A stretch of DNA of 64,000 bases, taken from Catonia carolina. Its lineage: Eukaryota; Arthropoda; Insecta; Hemiptera; Achilidae. Positions 58,377-64,000 of this stretch are shown piece after piece (the stretch's first letter is position 1; every line of letters begins with the position of its first letter). The notes beneath the pieces are model-generated. The model was not told the DNA's origin and searched no databases. It worked only from the letters and a program-made list of their open reading frames with translations. The stretch lies in NCBI GenBank assembly GCA_035578175.1, contig JAQMRL010000012.1:17277715-17341714 (forward strand), read 5' to 3'. The position numbers and the translations under genes were made by a program.

Positions 58377-60360
58377 CCTGGAGGACCAGGGTATTTGTGT
58401 AGAGTCACCATCTCCCAGGCACGTGCTTCCAGTACAGCTTTCAGAGCATAACCTACCCTGGATTTTCTTTGGGTTGTCTCCCTAGGCTCTTCCGCCCTCT
58501 CCACCGTTGGGATAAATCCTCATCCGCCTTCGAAACCGTTGACCGGTTTTCATCCGTGACCCTGGGCAGGGCCCCTTACAGGGTGCTACCATCCGGCGCC
58601 AGATGGACCCCGGATTTTTTACGAGGTGTATCTCCTCCCGCTCCTCCTTCCCTATCATTTGCTAGATAAGGCCCCGGGCTTGCGACCGGCAGAACGACAG
58701 AACGAGGCATTCTGCCACAAAATCGAGACTGTGAGAAAGCTCATGAAATTACTTTTTACCTCATGGACAGGGTTTGTAATTAGTTCTATTAATAAAAAAT
58801 GTTTATTTATTTATTTAAGATTGCATCCACAATAAGTCATTAGCGACCAGCTACATAACAAATTACGTTACAAAATATTGATCATAATAACATTAAAAAA
58901 ATTCAGGGTGAATAATTTAAAAAAAAAAAATTTAAATTAACGTGAATAATAATTATTCACATTATTTAATTATTAAATAAAATTCTTGCCCTATATCTAC
59001 CTTAACTTTACTGGTGATGTAAATGTAGGTTAAAGGCTAATTAACTGAACCTCTCAACCTTAACCTTGCTGGTGAATTCAAGTTAGGTTATAGTCTAATG
59101 AACTGTAACTCAATTGACACTAAGATTGGTGGCGCCTGTTTAATGGAAGAGTGTATAGGGCATCAGTTCCATTATGCAGACTCCTTTATTACATTCGATA
59201 ATCTGCCTGTTTTCAACAACTAATACATTACTTTATCGTTTTTGCTTGTAAAACAACCAAACTATAAAATATCTAGAATCTGTCTACGCTTAGAGTACTC
59301 CGACGTAGGCAACCAGCAACACAAGTAAGCATGCGTATTAATTAAAAATACGCACAGCATGATCAAAAACAAAATTCCATACACCATTGATTCGCTCTAA
59401 GCTTAATTTAATAAAAACACGTTTAATTCATTTGTTAGAAAGTGTTTTATAAATCGAACATTAGTTTACCATTAATAACTAACATTTTACTCTAGGTATT
59501 GCTATTCTGACATGGTTATTTTTTGTTACATTATTTACTATTATTACATTATTATTTATTATAGACTCAGTTTTATTTATTTTTGGTCACAAGTAGGCCT
59601 AATAAAAGACTAATGCCTTGAATTTTAACAGGAGAGTAAACCATTCCAGTGATTCGTTGTTTATAATTTCAGATTGTTTATTTCATATCATTAAAATAAT
59701 TAATGTGTGTGACTAGTTTAATACAACTGTTCGCACTTGCCCGTATTTAACTCATTTTTAGTTACATGGGTTATCTTTTGAAATTGTATTGGTTCGTTTC
59801 GATTTTCTTCGTAGACTGAAGTTGAAAAGTTTTGTAAGTTGTGTTTTGTTAACATGTGTGGTAGTGAATGTGTTGAGATTTTGAAACATAAAAGCGGTAA
59901 ACATTAAAAAGTAGAAAAAAATTGTTTTGTTAAATGTAATGGTTAAAATAATTAATTAAGGAGTCTTTATGAAACTAAAATAATTAAAAATAATCAGAAC
60001 GTTATAATTGAAAACGCTTAAAGGAAAATGTTCATTTTAGCTGGATGTAGATATTTTTATGATGGAACGTAGTGCAAGATAATTGACCGGCGGAGAGGTA
60101 GATACGCGCCAACTAGTGTAAAACTTTCATTTACAACCTGTAGGTGCTTGCCTCGCGCGGAGTACTCTTACATTAGATGGACTATAATTGTTCTGTTGTT
60201 TCTGTAGCGTAGGAGTGTAGAAGTGAAAAATAAGCGGAAATTGGAGTGGCGTCCAGATAATTGAAGAGTACCAAATCAGTAAGTTTTATCGAAAAATTTA
60301 TTTTATTTGATGTTGGTATTATGTTTTGGTGATAATTTGACTTGGTTTTTTTTGTTTGAG

Positions 60361-60507
60361 TGGTGGACCAAAAACATGAAGCCAGCTGTTCGGGAACCGA
60401 CAACGACGGCTGCAAGTTTAACTATCTGTACAGTTACAATAAGGAGAAGAAAATTGTGATTGAGGCAGAAAAGGAGTTATTATGTCCAGCTAAAGCTCAC
60501 ATAATTG
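60361..60507 (+). CDS. Integrin beta exon 13: beta-tail domain
   Basis: The acceptor TTTTTTTGTTTGAG precedes and GTAAGT follows at 60508. The exon completes Leu695 and encodes up to residue 743 plus one base: VDQKHEASCSGTDNDGCKFN, YLYSYNKEKKIVIEAEKELL, CPAKAHIIG. Two cysteine loops and a final ECP-like LLCP before the membrane match the family. The acceptor has an unusual GAG end but a long T tract. Confidence 0.9.
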
Positions 60508-60853
60508 GTAAGTTCTCTATTTTTTTTACGTCTAGCCTATACATTGTGTCATGACGTTCATTCCAGTTTCTTTCAGGATCTGGTAAAAAAACTTATTTTT
60601 AAACTTATAACAAGATTTTTTTACTTTTCTTGCTCTGTATAAATATATAGAGAAGGAAAATATTGTTTTCACATTGATTTTTCATTGGTAATACACATTT
60701 TCAGAAAGAGGACTTGACACGAACATTTTCATCAAAATCAGTCAACTGGAAGTTGTAGTTTATAACTGTAGGTTATAAACTATTGAACTTATTTGTAAAA
60801 TTTTTAAATTTTCTCAAAAACAATTTTTTTAAGAATCGTCTCACTATATTTTT

Positions 60854-61734
60854 AATTTCTCTTGCCTGTATGAATATATAGGAAGGAAAGTATTGTTTTA
60901 ATGTCGATTTTTCGAAATCAAGTTTTCACCGGATCTACACGTTTTCAGACCCCTGGAACCCAAAAAAACATGTTTTAGTGATAGTTCTGTGTGTGTATGA
61001 ACAGAATATCTCAAGAACGGAACATCGTACAAACTTGTAACTTATGTTAGATACTACTATCAGACCCGACAAACATTTTCATCAAAATCGGTCAACCGGA
61101 AGTAGTAGTTTATTCTTGTCGATTTTCACTTTTTTGCAAGTTTCAAAAACAGCTCCTACGATTTTGTTTAAAATTTCCTCATTTACTACATTTTTTAGGC
61201 TCTACAAGATAGGGTAGGTGGCACCATGTCTGCTGAAATTCTTGGTGAGGCTGTTAAGTATTTTTGTGTTAAGCACAAAATTATCTCTATTAAAAGATGT
61301 AGAGAATTTAAAATCCTACAACTTTTATTTCAAACATTTTTTTGTATAATGCTTAGTGTAGCGGTAATTAGCGATTTTCTGTTTTTCTCACGAAAACGTG
61401 TAAAAAAATCAGTTTTTTAAAGATTTCTCAGCCTTATTATGCATTTTACGCCAAAAAAGTATATAATCAAATTTATAGGAAGTTAAAAAATCTACAACTT
61501 TTATTTAGAGCGTTTTTCTGTACAGAGCCTAGTTTAGCGTGAAAGAGTGATTTTCTGTATTTTTAAGCCAAACAGGTCGATTTTCATTTTGCGTCTTTCA
61601 CTCATGATGAAAATTAGATTATGTTTATTGAGATTATTTTTTTTGTTTATTTCTAATATTTTATTACTAATGTTAGGTTTATTGTTAATTATTTACATTG
61701 GCAAGTGAAAGTTGTGTGAGTGTTTCACACCAGA
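60854..61734 (+). mobile_element. HINE-like repeat, full-length nested copy
   Basis: From AATTTCTCTTGCC to GGCAAGTGAAAGTTGTGTGA..TTTCACACCAGA. It sits in the outer copy at the same position as the nested copy of intron 6. Confidence 0.8.
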
Positions 61735-62237
61735 TTTTTTATGTTCTACAAGATAAAGTAAGTGCCATGTCTCCTGAAATTCTTGGGGAGGCTGTGCTCT
61801 CATCGTAAAAAATGTTTTTTTTTAAGATTGCGACCTTAATATGCTTTTAGGGCATAAGTGTCTATAATTAAAGTTGTAGAAACTTAAAAAAACCTAATAC
61901 TTTTAATATTCAAGTGTTTGTTTTACAACATTTTGTTTAGTGTCATTAGTGATTTTCTGTATTTTTTTAATCAATGTTGGTAAAAAAATGGGATTTTTTG
62001 AAGATTGCGCCGTTAGTATGAATTTAACAACAAATTGTATAGGCCTATAATTAAAGTTATAGAAAATTTATAAACCTACAACTTTTACTTCTAGCATTTT
62101 TTGACAGCTTTTTTTTAGCGTCAATTAGTGATTTTCTGTATTTTGCATCAATTCACTCATGATTAAAATTAATTAATTATTTTTTCAGTTTACTTGTGTA
62201 TTTACAATTAAACTTAGGTTATAATGTTCATTATTTA

Positions 62238-62422
62238 TGATTTTTTTTTTTTTTTTTTTTGGTTTAACGTCCGACTGTTCTGCAATTACTGCTAATGCAG
62301 ACGGTGAAGGATGAAATGATTATTTTGTAACGTATGAAAAGATGCCGTGCCTGAATGGGATTCGAACCCAAGACCGCATGATGAGAGGCGAGCACGTTAC
62401 CAACTGCGCCAATGCGACCGGC
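62238..62422 (-). repeat. tRNA-derived SINE
   Basis: The - strand head GCCGGTCGCATTGGCGCAGT and B box GGTTCGAATCC match the copies at 1742 and 16113. The + strand T run at 62240 is its A tail. Confidence 0.75.
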
Positions 62423-62507
62423 TCATTATTTATGAGGGCTAGAGGAAGTCATGTGGATGTTTCACACTAGATTTTTACAGATTAATAATGGTTAATCTTT
62501 TTTTTAG

Positions 62508-62647
62508 GTATTGTTTCAGGAGTAACAGGTGTGACTATTCTTATTGGATTACTGGTGATTCTTTTATGGAAAATTTTAACAGTTATCCAAGACAAAAGAG
62601 AATTCGTTAAATTTGAAAAACAAAAAGCATTGGCTAAATGGAATACT
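62508..62647 (+). CDS. Integrin beta exon 14: transmembrane helix and tail start
   Basis: The acceptor TTTTTTTTAG precedes and GTGAGT follows at 62648. It completes Gly744 and encodes residues up to 790: GIVSGVTGVTILIGLLVILL (helix), WKILTVIQDKREFVKFEKQK, then ALAKWNT. The membrane-proximal Asp that bridges to the alpha chain is present (IQDKREF). The exon ends just before the expected NPxY motif, as integrin genes usually do; that exon is not in the remaining 1.35 kb. Confidence 0.95.
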
Positions 62648-62679
62648 GTGAGTACTTCATTTGGTATTAGTATATTTTT

Positions 62680-62820
62680 ACTTTATTTTGGCCTACATGA
62701 AATATAGGTAAGAGTGAGCACAAAAACCATGTTGACTGATTGGTGTGTGCTCGTGTGTATGTGTGTGCACGTGTGTGAACAAAATATCTAATAATGGGAA
62801 ATCATGCAAAGTTTATACTT
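62680..62820 (+). mobile_element. HINE-like repeat, 5' fragment
   Basis: ACTTTATTTTGGCC and a GT tract with GAACAAAATATC show the start of the family. It is cut by the next repeat. Confidence 0.5.
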
Positions 62821-62825
62821 AAAAC

Positions 62826-63285
62826 GGTTCTCTTCCTTTATGTGGACAACTCTTCTATTACAAATTTTTCCGTTTAATTCCCGGGTTATTAATATGGAAG
62901 TGAATGGAATATGGATACCTGTTATTAATAAATAGAAAACAACATTTTATACATGAACAAAAAATTGAATTTTGTTAAATAATTATGGTAAAACCCTGCA
63001 TCCACATAACCATCAAAATAACCTTTGCCATTTCTCTGTTATCTGTGCACCACATTATCAGAGCACAACATAACTATTTTCTTATCTCTCCTGTTGTGTT
63101 TTCATTATTATCTAATTGCATTTGTAAGTTGATAAGTAAAATTGAAAATCGTTTTAAAGTTTCCCGTTAACTACTATTTTATGTATGATAGCCGTATTGT
63201 CTGTTGTGTATTGATTATTTTCTGTGAATTAACCTGTTTTTTTCGCGAGTTGATAGCGAGATGGAACAGCAAATGACAATTATTT
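62826..63285 (+). mobile_element. Unrecognised DNA transposon family, copy E3 (5' part)
   Basis: The left end GGTTCTCTTCCTTTATGTGG and text up to GATAGCGAGATGGAACAGC follow copy E2 (54807-55235) closely. It is truncated where the mariner relic begins. Confidence 0.6.
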
Positions 63286-63800
63286 ATCCAACATGGTGAT
63301 TTCGCAAAGAACGACTGTCACAGACAAGGCGGAATGGTCTGGTGCATTGTCTTGGTGATGCATCCAGGAATTGCTCTTCCGCAAATCGGGTCTTCATCTT
63401 CTCACTTGAGAAGATGAAGAACCTCGATGTAATAATGTTGATTTTACTGTCTGATCTTCAGGGACCCTATCAACATAGACAATTCCTTAAGTTGTCAGTT
63501 TTTGATGTCGAGGGTCGTCCAGGGTGCGAATTGTTTTTGGTTGTTTCACATCGCTCCTTTAACCATTTAAACCACTCAGAAACTTGTGTGGGCAATAAAC
63601 ATCCTCTTTCATACATTTCCTTCAACATGAGCTTCTGTAACGGTTTTCCCCAGTTTCACAAGAAACTTGAGGTTAACTCGTTACTCCATTTGAACACTGT
63701 ATTTTTTGATGAGATGCAAGAGCAAGAACTTGACTGGGTGATCAGGGGAGCATCAACAGACACAGACATGTTCAAACCTGCCGCGGTGTGCTCACTATTT
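63286..63800 (-). pseudogene. Mariner transposase relic with internal deletion
   Basis: On the - strand, MYERGCLLPTQVSEWFKWLK, then HPGRPSTSKTDNLRN (N-terminal helix-turn-helix), passes after a deletion into VPEDQTV and RPDLRKSNSWMHHQDNAPDH, then SALSVTVV (catalytic HQDNAP). The middle of the protein with the first catalytic Asp and everything after EITMLDK are missing. The + strand frame at 63342-63830 is its antisense shadow. Confidence 0.75.
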
Positions 63801-64000
63801 GACGGTAGCATCACCAGTCTGGTTCTTTAATTGTCACACCTTTTAACCCTTGTCCACACTTGGATACTTGTGTGCAAACAGTTTTCAGATTGTATATCAA
63901 CTGTAAGCAAACAGTTTTCATACAAGTTTGCTGACTTCTCAAAACATGAGAAACACGGTTTTGGATACAACATGTATGTGACTTGTTTTGTGTTCGCATT

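Larger units (their letters stand above)
55302..58696 (-). mobile_element. RTE-like non-LTR retrotransposon, nearly intact
   Basis: It is flanked by a 14-bp duplication ACAGAACGAGGCAT (55288-55301 and 58697-58710). The 3' end on the - strand is a (TAAG)n microsatellite tail (+ strand TACTTACTTACTT at 55301). The 5' 320 bp before the first ATG are GC-rich. One long reading frame for endonuclease and reverse transcriptase is interrupted by a single frameshift. Confidence 0.88.
54807..60272 (+). mobile_element. Unrecognised DNA transposon family, copy E2 (hosts an RTE-like element)
   Basis: It starts GGTACTCTTCCGTTGCGTGG and ends GGAGTGGCGTCCAGATAATT..GAGTACC, a clear inverted terminal repeat of about 30 bp. 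Flanks AAATGAG and AAATCAG may be a 7-bp target duplication. Without the 3.4-kb insertion the element is about 2.05 kb. A short frame over the insertion site (MEQRMTVWNVHSCEEDAQKC..) is not recognised. The right end lies 88 bp before exon 13. Confidence 0.65.
60623..62471 (+). mobile_element. HINE-like repeat interrupted by a second copy and a SINE
   Basis: The outer copy spans 60623-60853, is split by a full inner copy (60854-61734), resumes at about 61740 with ATGTTCTACAAGATAAAGTA, is interrupted by a SINE (62238-62422), and ends with GGCTAGAGGAAGTCATGTGG..TTTCACACTAGA, 36 bp before exon 14. Confidence 0.7.
3135..62647 (+). other. mys: Integrin beta subunit gene, 14 coding exons (3' end outside the window)
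   Basis: Fourteen exons join in frame to 790 codons. The product is a type I membrane receptor chain that pairs with an integrin alpha subunit to bind extracellular matrix and link it to the cytoskeleton. Domain order by residue: signal peptide about 1-32, PSI about 33-80, first hybrid segment about 85-140, I-like domain about 141-385, second hybrid segment to about 470, four I-EGF modules about 470-650, beta-tail 650-743, transmembrane helix about 745-766, cytoplasmic tail from about 767. Metal-site residues are intact: MIDAS D153/S155/S157, ADMIDAS D160/D161, third site N244/D246/P248/E249. The text is closest to insect beta-PS (myospheroid) as I remember it. The tail reads IQDKREF where beta-PS has IHDRREF, so a paralogue is possible. 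The symbol marks best resemblance, not proven orthology. The last exon (NPxY motifs, stop) is not present before 64000. Confidence 0.93.

Noticed and set aside
55199..58835. + strand frames across the RTE-like element
   Set aside because: All are antisense to the endonuclease/RT frames, whose motifs are unmistakable.
63342..63830. 162-codon + strand frame
   Set aside because: The opposite strand reads as mariner transposase (GRPSTSKTD, MHHQDNAPDH), so this is its antisense shadow.
62648..64000. Last integrin exon with NPxY motifs
   Set aside because: I searched for an acceptor followed by an Asn-Pro-x-Tyr-coding run and found none, so the exon must be beyond the window.

Overview
This is a stretch of a large, AT-rich, transposon-laden animal genome, almost certainly an insect. 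The basis is one split gene whose conceptual protein follows the insect beta-PS (Drosophila myospheroid) integrin subunit from signal peptide to membrane segment, plus insect-type mobile elements (mariner, piggyBac, jockey, RTE, P-like). A hemipteran is my guess from the style of the repeats, with low confidence.

The only host gene I can support is an integrin beta subunit on the + strand. I can place fourteen coding exons between 3145 and 62647; all have GT/AG borders and compatible phases, and they join to 790 codons. The order is signal peptide and PSI domain (exons 1-2), hybrid/I-like domain with MIDAS, ADMIDAS and the flanking cation site (exons 3-8), second half of the hybrid domain (exon 9), cysteine-rich I-EGF modules (exons 10-11), beta-tail (exons 12-13), transmembrane helix and start of the cytoplasmic tail (exon 14). 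The exon with the NPxY motifs and the stop codon lies beyond 64000. An upstream non-coding exon is implied, because a 3' splice site sits 10 nt before the ATG. About 2.4 kb of 59.5 kb codes for protein.

The introns are packed with mobile DNA. One family dominates, with about 25 full or partial copies. It has a 5' terminal motif (ACTTTCTCTTGCC), a GT microsatellite, an internal repeated module, the inverse motif (GGCAAGAGAAAGT) and a 3' terminal stem-loop (GTGTGA..TCACAC), and it is flanked by T runs. That matches the architecture of Helentron-associated elements (HINE/DINE-1), and I call it HINE-like. In five of thirteen introns its 3' end lies 13-75 bp before a splice acceptor, always in gene orientation.

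Other contents by region: 0.8-2.9 kb, two abutting piggyBac-type MITEs, a tRNA-derived SINE and a TA-type MITE. 5-7 kb, a broken DDE-type transposase gene (DUF7869-like). 10.3-11.6 kb, a jockey/CR1-like reverse transcriptase relic. 13.8-15.5 kb, an inverted-repeat element holding a mariner with 379-bp near-identical inverted arms. 29.5-31 kb, a jockey relic split by a SINE with an 11-bp target duplication. 35-40 kb, ISXO2/Merlin-like, mariner, Tc1-like and piggyBac-like relics and a ~150-bp tandem repeat. 41-45 kb, Harbinger-like and P-like relics and a piggyBac MITE. 49-51.5 kb, a piggyBac MITE and a pogo-like element with ~800 bp of GA repeat and a 34-bp perfect palindrome. 52-60.3 kb, two opposed copies of a DNA transposon family I do not recognise, one carrying a nearly intact 3.4-kb RTE-like retrotransposon with a 14-bp target duplication. 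63.3-63.8 kb, a mariner relic.

There is no CRISPR array, operon or bacterial feature. All calls come from reading the sequence and from memory of protein families; no database search was run.
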